Below, in pieces: positions 1-8,575 of a DNA stretch of 24,052 nt. The first letter of the stretch is position 1. Every line of letters begins with the position of its first letter. The notes beneath the pieces were generated by a model. That model was not told where the DNA came from and made no database searches. It saw only the letters and a list, made by a program, of their open reading frames with translations. The position numbers and the translations under genes are program-made. This DNA comes from Myxococcales bacterium (GTDB lineage: Bacteria; Myxococcota; Myxococcia; Myxococcales; Myxococcaceae), in the NCBI GenBank assembly GCA_003153055.1, contig PMBV01000297.1, positions 20,079 to 44,130 of the forward strand, written 5' to 3'.

Positions 1-568
1 CCTCGGTGAGCACACGTGAGAACACCGGCACAACTCTCGACGCGAGGTCCGTGGCTCGCAGGGGTGAGGGCCAAATGGAAGAGCAGCTTCCATCGCGGAG
101 AGGGACCGACGCTCTACCCCTGAACGGTTACGACAACTTCGTTGTCGCCCCGAAGAAGGGGCCAGCCCTCACCACCCTCTGGGCGTGTTCCATGGGCTGT
201 ACGAGGTCGCCACTGTCTCCGAGCGGGCAGGACGGTGCGAGCAGGCCTTGAGGTGCGCGGGGCCCGGTGCCCGCCGACAGAGGCGGTCTGGCCAGCGCCT
301 CGCCCCGAGACCTCGGTGAGCACAGGGGCCACGAGCCCGGCCCTGCACCACTCGACCGATCGGACGAGGGGCTCGTGGTGCTCGCCGGTGCCACCCGCCT
401 CGCTCGCAGACCCCGAAGCCCCAGGGCAGTGGGAGCAATCATCGAGCCACGCGCCGCAGCTGGCCGATTGCCGGTTGAGGTTCGCCAAAGTCAGGGAGCG
501 TCATGGCTGCATTCGAGTGAGCCTGTTGCCCTTCGGAGGTATGCTACAGCCCCCGACCGGAGGGTGGT
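1..568. other. Gene-free stretch at the left edge
   Basis: No frame here has the residue composition of a real protein; the open frames on both strands are arginine-, proline- and glycine-rich, as expected of random GC-rich DNA. The 14-base word at 1-14 (CCTCGGTGAGCACA) recurs exactly at 311-324. A TATGCTAC word at 540-547 could be the -10 element of the gene starting at 569, but I see no convincing -35 at the right distance. The left part may include the regulatory region or end of a gene lying outside the window. Confidence 0.5.
131..147. repeat. Small perfect inverted repeat
   Basis: CGACAAC and GTTGTCG form a 7-base-pair stem around a 3-base loop. No T-run follows on either strand, so it is a poor intrinsic terminator. 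It could be an operator or chance. Confidence 0.3.
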
Positions 569-2212
569 TTGACGGATCTCGAGCTTGTTGAAGCGGCCGT
601 TGCAGGGCGTGATGACCGACTGGCCCTGCACTACCTCGCCCAGGTACTGGCGACATCTCCCAACGACGAGAAGGGCTTGGCGCTCCTCTCTGGCATCTCC
701 ACCCGTCTCGACGTGCTCAAATTCGTCCCCGGGAAGGCCTTCGTCGGCAACACCGTGCTCCGGGCGTGGGCCCTGCAGCGGGCGGGTGCTCCCGAGGCCG
801 TGCGCCTGTTGGCCAGGGCGGCCACCGCCTACTCTGACCGAGGCTACGACGTGGTGCTGGCGTCTTGGCTGGTGGCCCGCCACACCGCTCGCCAGCCGCT
901 GCCTACCCCTGAGCGTCAGACCTGCTATCGGTTCTTGGCGTCGGCCCTCGACCCGACCATCGGTCTGCACCGCTTCTGGCCAGGCGAGCAAGCGTTGCTC
1001 GAGGGTGCCGTGATGTGTGCCTCGGCGTTGGCGGCCTTCCTCCCCGACGAGGTGGGCGTTCTCTTGACGAGCGCCGCGCTGCGCCGAAGTGGGCGGCTCG
1101 AGGAGGCCTTGGAGCTCACGCGCGAGGGCGCCGCTCGCGATGAGGTGCTGGTCCTCCGCGCGCAGGGCTTGGCCTTGCGGGCGGCGGGGCAAGGAGCCGA
1201 GGCTGCTCGGGTGTTCGAGCGCGTCGAGGTCTTCGAGCCAGAGGCCTCGGAGCTCGTCGAGCAAGCGCGCAGTTGGTACGTCGCTCGTGAGCCGGGCCGA
1301 GCCCTCGAGGCGCTGCGGAGAGTGCCCCGACCATGGACCGATGAAGTCGCCGCCATCGAGCGGCTGTGCCTCGAACCGGTGCCGGTCGACCCCATCGCCG
1401 CGCTCGATCTCCAGCACCGGCGACAGAAGGGGCACGGGCTCCTCGCCCCGAGGAAAGACGCCACCGCGAACGCTCTGAGACAGATGGCAGAATCGGGCGC
1501 GGGCGCGGCGATGCGAGTCTCGGGTTGGGAGTCGCCCAGCAACCGCCTCGCCTTCGCGCTCGCCTCGGGCAAGGGCACCGACGTGGGCGCTCTCGACTAC
1601 GAGGCCGACTTCGGCGAAGTGGCCTTCGATCCCCTGGCGACCGGGGGCGGGCTCGCGCTCTGGGTGAGGGAGCACGGTGGCGTGCGCCAAGCCGTGCCCG
1701 CTCCGGCTCTCGAAGTGCAAGAGGCCGTGCAGCGAGTCGCCGCGCGACCTGGTGATGGGCTGTCGCTGCTCGAGGCGGCCGAGGTCGAGGCTCGTCGCTT
1801 CGGCGCGGACCACGCCCTCGCTTTCGCCCAGGCCATGGTTCACCCGCTGGAAGGCCAGTCGGGTCAGCCCGACGCGCTCTACCGGTGGCAGTGTGCCGCG
1901 GCGGCGCTCATCGCCCACCTCCCCGGTGCCATCGACGGGCCCAAGGGAACGACGTTGCGCGCTCTCGCCCACGGCCAGGTCGACTGGACCGCCTCGGCCG
2001 CCGTCTTCGCGCTGGCCCACCTGGCCAGGTACGACGCCGAAGCGGCCCACTTCGCCCGGCAGGCCCTGGTCGACGCGGTGCCCATGCTGGTGGTTCACGC
2101 CGCCGAGCCGAGAGGGGAGCAACTGCGCGTCGCCTTGGGCTCCATTCCCACCGTTCCCCCTTCGGCCCTCTCGGCGCTCGACGCCTGGGCCCGGGCGCTC
2201 ACCAGCCACTGA
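569..2212 (+). CDS. Hypothetical repeat-type (TPR-like) protein, 547 aa
   Basis: I do not recognise the family. The start is a TTG preceded by GGAGGG at 559-564 (4-base gap), and the frame stays open to a TGA at 2210-2212 with typical high-GC codon use. The N-terminus (about residues 15-45) and residues 170-225 look like helical TPR-style repeats: short amphipathic helices rich in Ala, Leu, Glu and Arg, with phrases such as EALELTREGA and EAARVFERVEVFEPE. The rest is helical and soluble. There is no signal peptide or membrane segment, so a cytoplasmic scaffold is likely. It is the first gene of a same-strand trio (52 bases to the next start), and I infer that it works with the DUF2167 and zinc-ribbon membrane proteins downstream. 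Substrate and partners are unknown. Confidence 0.75.
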   Translation: MTDLELVEAAVAGRDDRLALHYLAQVLATSPNDEKGLALLSGISTRLDVLKFVPGKAFVGNTVLRAWALQRAGAPEAVRLLARAATAYSDRGYDVVLASWLVARHTARQPLPTPERQTCYRFLASALDPTIGLHRFWPGEQALLEGAVMCASALAAFLPDEVGVLLTSAALRRSGRLEEALELTREGAARDEVLVLRAQGLALRAAGQGAEAARVFERVEVFEPEASELVEQARSWYVAREPGRALEALRRVPRPWTDEVAAIERLCLEPVPVDPIAALDLQHRRQKGHGLLAPRKDATANALRQMAESGAGAAMRVSGWESPSNRLAFALASGKGTDVGALDYEADFGEVAFDPLATGGGLALWVREHGGVRQAVPAPALEVQEAVQRVAARPGDGLSLLEAAEVEARRFGADHALAFAQAMVHPLEGQSGQPDALYRWQCAAAALIAHLPGAIDGPKGTTLRALAHGQVDWTASAAVFALAHLARYDAEAAHFARQALVDAVPMLVVHAAEPRGEQLRVALGSIPTVPPSALSALDAWARALTSH

Positions 2213-2264
2213 GCGGCCACCAGCCACTTGGGATGCCGCGCGACCGATGGTACGCACGCTCCCC

Positions 2265-3152
2265 ATGTCATTCATTCGCCTCGCCGTCGCCGTGTTGCTC
2301 TTCGCCGCGCCCGCTCTCGCGAAGCCACCTGCCCAACCCAAGCACGACGCGCCCCAGGCTGACGAGGCGTCGGCCGACGCGGCTGAGGGGCTGCCCTCTG
2401 GTATGACCTCCGGCCCGGCCACGGTGAAGGTCGGGGAGGGCGCCACGCTCCAGGTTCCCGAAGGGGCCGTCTTCGGCGACGCGGCGGCGACCAAGGCGAT
2501 GCTCGAGAAGTCGGGCAACCTGTCGAGTGGCCAAGAGGTCGGCATGCTGCTGTCCGACGCGGCCGAGGTCATCTTCGAGTTCGACCCGGTGGGCTACGTG
2601 AAGGACGACGACAAGGACGCGCTCGACGCCGACAAGATGCTGGCCTCGCTCAGGGAGAATCAGGAGGAGGCCAACACCCAACTCAAGTCGCTGGGCCGCC
2701 CCGAGCTGGAGATCGCCCGGTGGCAGGTGAAGCCCCACTACGAGTCGAGCCTCCACAACCTCGAGTGGGGCCCGGTGGTGAAGAACAAGCAGAACGGCCA
2801 CGAGACGGTGAACTACAACGTGCGCTTGCTGGGGCGCCGGGGCGTCATGGAGGTCACCTTGCTCGTCGGCCCCGAGAAGCTCGACCAGCAGCTCCCTTGG
2901 TTCCGCTCGACGCTCAAGGGCTTCAGCTTCGAGAAGGGCGAGGACTACGCCTCGTTCCGCTCCGGAGACAAGGTGGCCGAGTACGGCCTCGCCGCGCTCG
3001 TCACCGGTGGCGCGGTAGCGGTGGCCGCCAAGTCCGGGCTCCTGGGCAAGCTGTGGAAGCTCATCGTCGCTGGCCTCGCCGCGGCTGGCGTGGCGCTCAA
3101 GCGCTTGTTCGGCCCCAAGGGCGACGCGGGTCAGCGGCAGCCGCGCGAGTGA
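2265..3152 (+). CDS. DUF2167-family membrane-anchored protein
   Basis: The 295-residue product has a signal peptide (SFIRLAVAVLLFAAPALA, cleavage near residue 19-20), an extracytoplasmic body and a hydrophobic C-terminal segment (about 240-275) followed by a basic tail. The family hallmarks I recognise are GYVKDDD at 110-116, a Trp-rich centre with P-x-Y and LEWGP, NYNVRLLGRRGVMEV at 183-197, and GDKVAEYGLAALVTGGAVAV near 234-253. DUF2167 proteins are predicted membrane-anchored proteins of unknown function. The ATG at 2265 gives the clean signal peptide; an in-frame ATG at 2247 would add six residues. The next gene starts one base after this stop, which suggests translational coupling. Confidence 0.88.
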   Translation: MSFIRLAVAVLLFAAPALAKPPAQPKHDAPQADEASADAAEGLPSGMTSGPATVKVGEGATLQVPEGAVFGDAAATKAMLEKSGNLSSGQEVGMLLSDAAEVIFEFDPVGYVKDDDKDALDADKMLASLRENQEEANTQLKSLGRPELEIARWQVKPHYESSLHNLEWGPVVKNKQNGHETVNYNVRLLGRRGVMEVTLLVGPEKLDQQLPWFRSTLKGFSFEKGEDYASFRSGDKVAEYGLAALVTGGAVAVAAKSGLLGKLWKLIVAGLAAAGVALKRLFGPKGDAGQRQPRE

Positions 3153-3153
3153 C

Positions 3154-4269
3154 ATGGAGAGCGCCGCCGCGGAGCTGGCCGTCATCCTCGCGGTCATCTA
3201 CCTGCTCGATTGCTTCAGGTGGGTCTCCCGGTCGGCGAGGCTCTTTCGACGCTGGCCGCTGTTCGCCGCGCGCATCGAGCGCCCCATGCGGGTCGCGGCG
3301 CAGTTCCCCCGGGCTCTCGCCTTCGGGCTGCCGGTGCCGGTCGAGAGCTTGGTGTCGGTCGAGGGCTCCTGCTTCAGGCCGCTGGAGGTTGGCCTGTGGG
3401 TCGCGGGCGAGGAGCTGTCGGCCTGGGCCCGGCCTGGGCGCGACGCTCGAATCGTGCCGTGGGCCGAGGTGCCGAAGCTCGTTGTGACGGGGCTCGAGCT
3501 GAGTGGCCCAGGAGTACGCCACGTCTTCGGCTCGCGGCGGGCGGCCTGGGCGGTTCGGCGTCAGCTCGCGGTGCTCAGTGGGGCCCAGGGCCGGCCGCCG
3601 AGCGCCGAGCAGCTCGAGGAGGCGCTGGCGGGGCCCTTCGATGTCGCGGCGCTGGAGCAGCGGCTGGCGCGCTGGGGCCGGGTGAGGCCGTGGCTTGCCG
3701 TGTCGGCGACGGTCCTGCTCGCGTCGATGGTGGGCACGCTGTGGGCCATGTTTCTTCCCCGGCTCGCGTGGTGGTGGCTGCTCCCCGTGGTCGGTCTCGC
3801 GTGGGTCGCCTGCGGCCTCGCGGTCGTGCTCGGGGTGAGGCGGGTGCTCGAGCCCGAGGCGCGGCCGAGCCTGGGGCAGTGGGTCATGCTCCTGGTGTCG
3901 CCACTGTCGCTGCTGCGGGGTGGCGATCTGATCGAAGCCGAGCTGGCGGCTGACCTCGAGCCGCTGGTGGTGGCCGCCGTGCTCCTCCCCAACGCAGAGG
4001 CCGAGCGAGTGGTGGCCCAGGGGCTTCGAGCGCTGGCGTTTCCCCTCACCTTCGACGACGGGCCGCATGCTGACGATGCGCCGCTGCGGGAGCGTCTGGC
4101 TGGGCTCGTCAGGCTGGTGGCTCGGGCTCGCGGGCTCTTGGGGGAGCTCTCCGTGCCTCGAGGGCGCCACTGCCCGCGGTGTCTGACCGAGTACCGGGCC
4201 GGGCCCGAGGTGTGCGCGTCGTGCCCCGGCGTGGCGCTGGTGGGTGAGTCGCTCCCGCCAGAGCGCTGA
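3154..4269 (+). CDS. Integral membrane protein with C-terminal zinc ribbon
   Basis: The 371-residue product is of unknown family. It has an N-terminal hydrophobic helix (about residues 5-20), then a soluble region, hydrophobic segments at about 180-200 and 204-227 (rich in Trp), and a shorter one near 241-254. The C-terminus has a CPRC...CASC pair (Cys 340, 343, 354, 357) typical of a rubredoxin-like zinc ribbon. The ATG lies one base past the stop of the DUF2167 gene, so the two are probably made from one mRNA. It converges on aspartase with only 8 bases between the stops and no hairpin there. The zinc ribbon is visible; any function is a guess. Confidence 0.78.
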   Translation: MESAAAELAVILAVIYLLDCFRWVSRSARLFRRWPLFAARIERPMRVAAQFPRALAFGLPVPVESLVSVEGSCFRPLEVGLWVAGEELSAWARPGRDARIVPWAEVPKLVVTGLELSGPGVRHVFGSRRAAWAVRRQLAVLSGAQGRPPSAEQLEEALAGPFDVAALEQRLARWGRVRPWLAVSATVLLASMVGTLWAMFLPRLAWWWLLPVVGLAWVACGLAVVLGVRRVLEPEARPSLGQWVMLLVSPLSLLRGGDLIEAELAADLEPLVVAAVLLPNAEAERVVAQGLRALAFPLTFDDGPHADDAPLRERLAGLVRLVARARGLLGELSVPRGRHCPRCLTEYRAGPEVCASCPGVALVGESLPPER

Positions 4270-4277
4270 CGGGCTCG

Positions 4278-5693
4278 CTACTTCACCGGGGAGTGGTTCC
4301 GCGGCGCGGTCAGCACCTCGGGCCGGAGCACGGCGTCGAGGTCCTCCTTCTTCATGAGGTTCAGCTCGGTGACCAGCTCGGCCACGCTCCGCCCGGTGCG
4401 GAGCGCCTCCTGGGCGACGCGGGTGGCGTTCTCATAGCCGATGTATGGGTTGAGCGCGGTGGCCAGCCCCGCCGAGGAGCGCACCCGCTCGGCGAGCAGC
4501 GCGCGGTTGGCGGTGATGCCGACGACGCAGTTTCGGGTGAGCGTGCGGCAGCCGGCGGTGAGGTGCTCGATGCTCTTGAACAGGCTGTGCGCGATGATGG
4601 GCTCGAAGGCGTTGAGCTGCAGTTGGCCGGCCTCGGCGGCCATGGTGATGGTGACGTCGTTCCCGATGACCTCGAAGGCGATCTGGTTCACCACCTCGGG
4701 GATGATGGGGTTCACCTTGCCCGGCATGATGGAGGAGCCGGCGGCCCGCGGTGGCAGGCGGATCTCGTTCAAGCCCGCTTGGGGCCCGCTGGAGAGGAGC
4801 CGGAGGTCGTGGCACGTCTTCGACAACTTGCACGCCACTCGTTTGAGCACCCCCGAGAGCTGAATGAAGGCGCCGGTGTCCTGCGTGGCCTCGATGAGGT
4901 TGGGGGCCGGTACGAGGTCGAGCCCGGAGAGCCTCGAGAGGTGCGCGATGGCCAGCCGCGAGTAGCGGATGTCGGTGTTGATGCCGGTGCCGATGGCGGT
5001 GGCGCCGAGATTGATTTCGCGGATCAGGCTGATCGCCTCACCGAGGCGCGACTCGTCCTCGCCCAGCATGACGGCATAGGTGGAGAACTCCTGGCCGAGC
5101 GTCATCGGCACCGCGTCTTGCAACTGGGTGCGGCCCACCTTGAGCACGTCTTGGAACTCCTCTGCCTTGGCCGAGAAGGCCTCGCGCAGGCCCGCCATGG
5201 CGATGAGCAGGTGCTGGATCGAGAAGCACGCCGCCACCCGCAGGGCCGTGGGGTACACGTCGTTGGTGCTCTGAGACATGTTGACGTGGTTGATGGGGTG
5301 GAGGTGCGCGTAATCGCCCTTCTCGCGGCCCATCAGCTCGAGCGCGCGGTTGGCGATGACCTCGTTGGCGTTCATGTTGGTCGACGTCCCCGCGCCTCCT
5401 TGAATGACGTCGACGACGAATTCGCTGTGGAGCCGGCCGTTGGCGATTTCTTGGCAGGCCGCCACGATGGCGTCGGCCTTGGCGTCGTCGAGCTCGCGCA
5501 GCTCGCGGTTGGCCTCGGCCGCGGCCTCCTTCACCAAGGCCAGGGCCCGCACCAGCGCCGAGGAGGCGCCGATGGGCTGGCCACTGATGGGGTAGTTCTC
5601 GATGGCCCTGAGGGTGTGCACTCCCCAGTAGGCGGTGGAGGGGACCTCGACGTTGCCCAGGAGGTCATGCTCGCTTCGGGTGCTCGCGCTCAT
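4278..5693 (-). CDS. aspA: Aspartate ammonia-lyase (aspartase)
   Basis: The 471-residue enzyme is full length for the family. It converts L-aspartate to fumarate and ammonia in the cytoplasm, feeding carbon into the TCA cycle or releasing nitrogen. The fumarase/aspartase signature GSSIMPGKVNP lies at 319-329 in the mobile loop that carries the catalytic serine. The other conserved blocks are TSTNMNANEV (103-112), HVNMSQSTNDVYPTA (136-150) and the GRTQLQDAVPMTLGQEF region (187-203). TSTNMN and QLQDAVPMTLGQEF favour aspartase over class II fumarase. The ATG at 5691-5693 gives the usual N-terminus (R-x-E-x-D-LLG-x-x-x-VP); only a weak G-rich Shine-Dalgarno sequence is present. The beta-helix gene ends 65 bases upstream on the same strand, so read-through is possible. 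Confidence 0.96.
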   Translation of the reverse strand: MSASTRSEHDLLGNVEVPSTAYWGVHTLRAIENYPISGQPIGASSALVRALALVKEAAAEANRELRELDDAKADAIVAACQEIANGRLHSEFVVDVIQGGAGTSTNMNANEVIANRALELMGREKGDYAHLHPINHVNMSQSTNDVYPTALRVAACFSIQHLLIAMAGLREAFSAKAEEFQDVLKVGRTQLQDAVPMTLGQEFSTYAVMLGEDESRLGEAISLIREINLGATAIGTGINTDIRYSRLAIAHLSRLSGLDLVPAPNLIEATQDTGAFIQLSGVLKRVACKLSKTCHDLRLLSSGPQAGLNEIRLPPRAAGSSIMPGKVNPIIPEVVNQIAFEVIGNDVTITMAAEAGQLQLNAFEPIIAHSLFKSIEHLTAGCRTLTRNCVVGITANRALLAERVRSSAGLATALNPYIGYENATRVAQEALRTGRSVAELVTELNLMKKEDLDAVLRPEVLTAPRNHSPVK

Positions 5694-5758
5694 GCCCCAT
5701 GGTAGCCACGAAGGGCGCCTGGAACACGTTCAGAGCCACGACGCATCGCGTGACGGCT

Positions 5759-7183
5759 TCAGCAGTTGGGGCCGGAGCACTGGCTGGTGCCGTCGAAGCC
5801 GGTGAGGCTCCTCCAGGTGGCGAAGGTCAGGTCGCTCGCGCTCTTGGCCGGCCAGGCGAACGTGCCCAGGTTGAACGAATTGCCGTCGCTCGAGGTGATG
5901 GCGGTGCTGGGGACCGTGGAGAAGAGCTTGTATGTGTAGGTCCGCCCGGGGGCACGGAAGACGTTGCCGCGGAGATCCATTCGGGTCGCGAACGCGAATG
6001 CCATGAACGATGGTGGTGCGCCGCCGGCCTCCGGCTCCCAGGTCGTCGCCGGCCCGCGGAAGACGTTGTCGTGGAGATTCCCGATGGAATCGCGCGTCGT
6101 CCACACGCCGTAGAGGTAGTCGCCGTCGACGGTGTTGTGGTCGACCTCGACGCCACCGTCGGCCCCTGCCTCGAGCACGAAGCCGATCTTCGTGTGGCCC
6201 GAGACTCGATTGCCGTGCACCCGGCCCTGGCCCTCGGCCTTGATGCCCGAGGCAGCATTCCCCTCGAGGCAGTTGTTCGCGATCTCGTACCCCGCGGCAG
6301 TCGCTCCGACATAGATGCCGTGCTCGTAGCTCGTGTTGTCGCCGTTGAAGCTGATGGTGTTGCGGAGCACCCGAGTGTTGGTCCCCTGGAGGAGGATGCC
6401 GTCGCCGTTGTACGGCTGGCCATCCTTGCCATTGTTCATGATGGTGTTGCCCTGGAAGACGTTGGAGTCGCCCCTGATTTCCCTCAGTCCGTTGAGCCCG
6501 TTGTTCGCGATGGTGCAGTCTTTGATAATCACCTGGTGCGTGGGCGTGCCGCCGCTGGTGTTGCTCACCGCGACTCCGAAGCCTGGCGAGGCGCGAATCG
6601 TCAGCCCCTCGAGCGTCACGTTGGAGGCGTCGTAGATGTTGACCCCGGTGTATGTATTGTCAGAGCCCGAAGGCGCGGCGCCGTAGGAGAGCACGAAGCT
6701 CCCGGTGGAGCCGTAGCGCTTGAAGGTGGTCGCGTGCTCCGCGCTCGCCCAGACCTTGACGATCCGCACCAGGTCTTTCACTCCCGACTTGGGGGCGATG
6801 ACCACGTCGTCGCCGTCGAGGTTCTCGAACGTCAACCCGGCCTTGCTCACCGAGACGGGCTCGTACGTTCCAGCCGCGAGGTGGATCACGGCGTTGGTAG
6901 AGTCGTTCGCAGCCGCGTGCCCATCGGCGAACTGGAGCGTCCTCCATGGCCGTGCTGGCGACCTTCCGTCATGCACCGCGGTGTCGTCCACTCCAGACGG
7001 TGAGACGTAGTAGTGCAGCACCGAGATCCGGAGCCCTGCGTCGCGTCTCGCCGCGCCAACCCCTTCGGTGTCTGAGGCCGTCGGGTCGGCCAACGCAGGC
7101 CCGCTGTCAGAGAGATCGACGACGGTCCCGCAGGCTGACAGCACAACCACCGTCAACTCCAGGAACCACGCGGCACGAGTCAT
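5759..7183 (-). CDS. Right-handed parallel beta-helix lipoprotein
   Basis: The 474-residue secreted protein has a lipobox (LSAC, lipid-modified Cys 18) and then Gly, so export and lipidation are expected; residue +2 is not Asp, so outer-membrane sorting is plausible. After a short linker comes a YYVSPSG..DG.SPARPWRTLQFA entry typical of pectate-lyase-like or NosD-like beta-helices. About ten coils follow, with repeated N-x-x-x-x-N-x-I turns (VIIKDCTIANNGLNG, NVFQGNTIMNNG, RVLRNTISFNGDN, YEIANNCLEGN). The C-terminus ends in a Cys-containing tail (QCSGPNC). Such folds bind or cleave polysaccharide, but I see no clear catalytic set, so the substrate is unknown. A strong Shine-Dalgarno sequence (GGAGGAG, plus-strand CTCCTCC at 7188-7194) fixes the start. 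The acidic residue Glu 9 in the signal core is odd. Confidence 0.85.
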   Translation of the reverse strand: MTRAAWFLELTVVVLSACGTVVDLSDSGPALADPTASDTEGVGAARRDAGLRISVLHYYVSPSGVDDTAVHDGRSPARPWRTLQFADGHAAANDSTNAVIHLAAGTYEPVSVSKAGLTFENLDGDDVVIAPKSGVKDLVRIVKVWASAEHATTFKRYGSTGSFVLSYGAAPSGSDNTYTGVNIYDASNVTLEGLTIRASPGFGVAVSNTSGGTPTHQVIIKDCTIANNGLNGLREIRGDSNVFQGNTIMNNGKDGQPYNGDGILLQGTNTRVLRNTISFNGDNTSYEHGIYVGATAAGYEIANNCLEGNAASGIKAEGQGRVHGNRVSGHTKIGFVLEAGADGGVEVDHNTVDGDYLYGVWTTRDSIGNLHDNVFRGPATTWEPEAGGAPPSFMAFAFATRMDLRGNVFRAPGRTYTYKLFSTVPSTAITSSDGNSFNLGTFAWPAKSASDLTFATWRSLTGFDGTSQCSGPNC

Positions 7184-7313
7184 AGGGCTCCTCCACGGAA
7201 AGGGCGGCTTCTCTCGTCAGTCGTCGATTGGCGCCGACCGTAGCCGGGAATGGGGGGGCCGGGTGATTCGTGCTCGTTGGAATGACCGGTATGGCTGGAA
7301 GAACGGCTCGCGC

Positions 7314-8570
7314 TCAGGGCTTTCCTTGTGCGAGGGCCTGCTCGGCTTCCTTCACGTCGTCGGCGAAGCGGTCGAGGTACCGAGACCGCTCTTCGCTCTG
7401 CCACTCCTCGGCTGAGAAGGCGGCGCTCCCGTAGCGGCCGGTGGTGTGCACGACGCCCCGGAGCGTGGCCATCAGCTGGCGATCCGGGTCGGCGTTCTCG
7501 TTGAGCAAGAAGCCCTCGACGTCTCGCAGGCCCAGGGGGAACGCGGGGCGCTCATCGAGGATGAGCTTGCCGAACACGAAGAGGTCCACTTCGTGGGCTC
7601 CTTCCGAGAGCTCTTCGTTGAACGAGAGCGCCGCGAAGGTGTTTCCCAGCGCGTCGTCCATTCGCCCGGCGATGACGTAGCGACCGGCCTGGCGGACCTC
7701 GACTCCGAGGTGCAGGTGCAGCGAGCCGTGCTCCACTGCCTCGCGGACCGCGCCAGTGAAGCGAGCCGGGGGCGACGGCGTGTAGAGAATGTCGAAGAAG
7801 GCGCCTCCCTCCACGCCACCGGAGCGCACCTGGAAGGAGACGCGCAGCGTGCCCGAGAAGAGAGGAAAGCCCTGCTTGGCGGGCTGGAAGCTCGTGGTGT
7901 ACGTGCCGTCCCCGGCCTGGGCGTCTCCCGAGGAACCATCGTCGACGAAGGTCAGGGGCACGGGTGAGAGAGGCGCGGCGCCACCGAGGGTATGCTCGGC
8001 CTCGTGGGCGGTGGCGGCCTGCACCTGGCAGGGCCGGGGTGTCTGGTCCGCGGTGCTCCCATCGGAGCAGCTCACCGAGAAGTGCACCACCTCGTCACCC
8101 ACCACGAAAATCTTGTCTTGCTTGAGCTGGAGCTGCACCTCTGAGCTGTCTGGTTTGAGGGGCTGGCTCCGCTCCGGCGCCGCGAGGTGGGCCTGGTCGG
8201 CGTGCTCGCGCATGGGCCGTGACGCCGGTGGATATCGAGTGCCCACTCGGTAGGTGTCGAGCGAGTACCGCGCTCGCTCGAGGCGCTTCTCCCACAACGC
8301 CTGGTGCGACTCGGCGTCGGCCTCCGTACCCTCCGGGGGCTTCGACGTCACGGGGGCCGAGGGCGAGGTTCCAGGCACCGGCCTTGCGCGGAGCTCGCCT
8401 TGGCCTGGAGCGGCATCTTCACGTCGAGCGTCGTCGGCGGAGGCGCTCGAAGGCTTGGGCCCCGCCGACTCGGTGGTCGACTCCGTGGCCCACCACAGAC
8501 CGACCGCGACGGGCACGAGCAGCAGGAGAAGTCGCGCGCGTCGGCTCGGTGTGGGTGGAGGAGGCGACAT
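7314..8570 (-). CDS. Membrane-anchored extracytoplasmic protein, choice-of-anchor-like
   Basis: The 418-residue protein has a short Pro- and Arg-rich N-terminus and one membrane helix (about 12-27, LLLLLVPVAVGLWWA), so it is probably type II with the bulk outside. A low-complexity Ser/Ala/Pro/Glu linker (30-90) follows. The folded part, from about 145, starts with VQLQLKQDKIFVVGDEVVHF and has DDGSSGDAQAGDGTYTTSF (210-228). That acidic glycine pattern is the one I associate with 'choice-of-anchor X' beta-sandwich domains. A second beta-rich region covers about 265-370, and a charged helix ends the protein. An in-frame open stretch continues upstream, but the ATG at 8568-8570 gives the sensible N-terminus and sits 5 bases after the stop of the upstream hydrolase-like gene. 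I infer that the two work together at the cell surface. Confidence 0.78.
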   Translation of the reverse strand: MSPPPPTPSRRARLLLLLVPVAVGLWWATESTTESAGPKPSSASADDARREDAAPGQGELRARPVPGTSPSAPVTSKPPEGTEADAESHQALWEKRLERARYSLDTYRVGTRYPPASRPMREHADQAHLAAPERSQPLKPDSSEVQLQLKQDKIFVVGDEVVHFSVSCSDGSTADQTPRPCQVQAATAHEAEHTLGGAAPLSPVPLTFVDDGSSGDAQAGDGTYTTSFQPAKQGFPLFSGTLRVSFQVRSGGVEGGAFFDILYTPSPPARFTGAVREAVEHGSLHLHLGVEVRQAGRYVIAGRMDDALGNTFAALSFNEELSEGAHEVDLFVFGKLILDERPAFPLGLRDVEGFLLNENADPDRQLMATLRGVVHTTGRYGSAAFSAEEWQSEERSRYLDRFADDVKEAEQALAQGKP

Positions 8571-8575
8571 CTTGG

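Noticed and set aside
491..2572. A 693-residue minus-strand open frame over the first two genes
   Set aside because: Its composition is Gly/Arg/Pro-rich without motifs, while the plus strand has a DUF2167 gene and a coherent repeat protein.
4293..5705. A 470-residue plus-strand frame opposite aspartase
   Set aside because: It is the exact shadow of an enzyme with all signature motifs.
5699..7003. A 434-residue plus-strand frame opposite the beta-helix gene
   Set aside because: Val/Ala/Arg-rich shadow; the minus strand has a lipobox, a strong ribosome site and beta-helix repeats.
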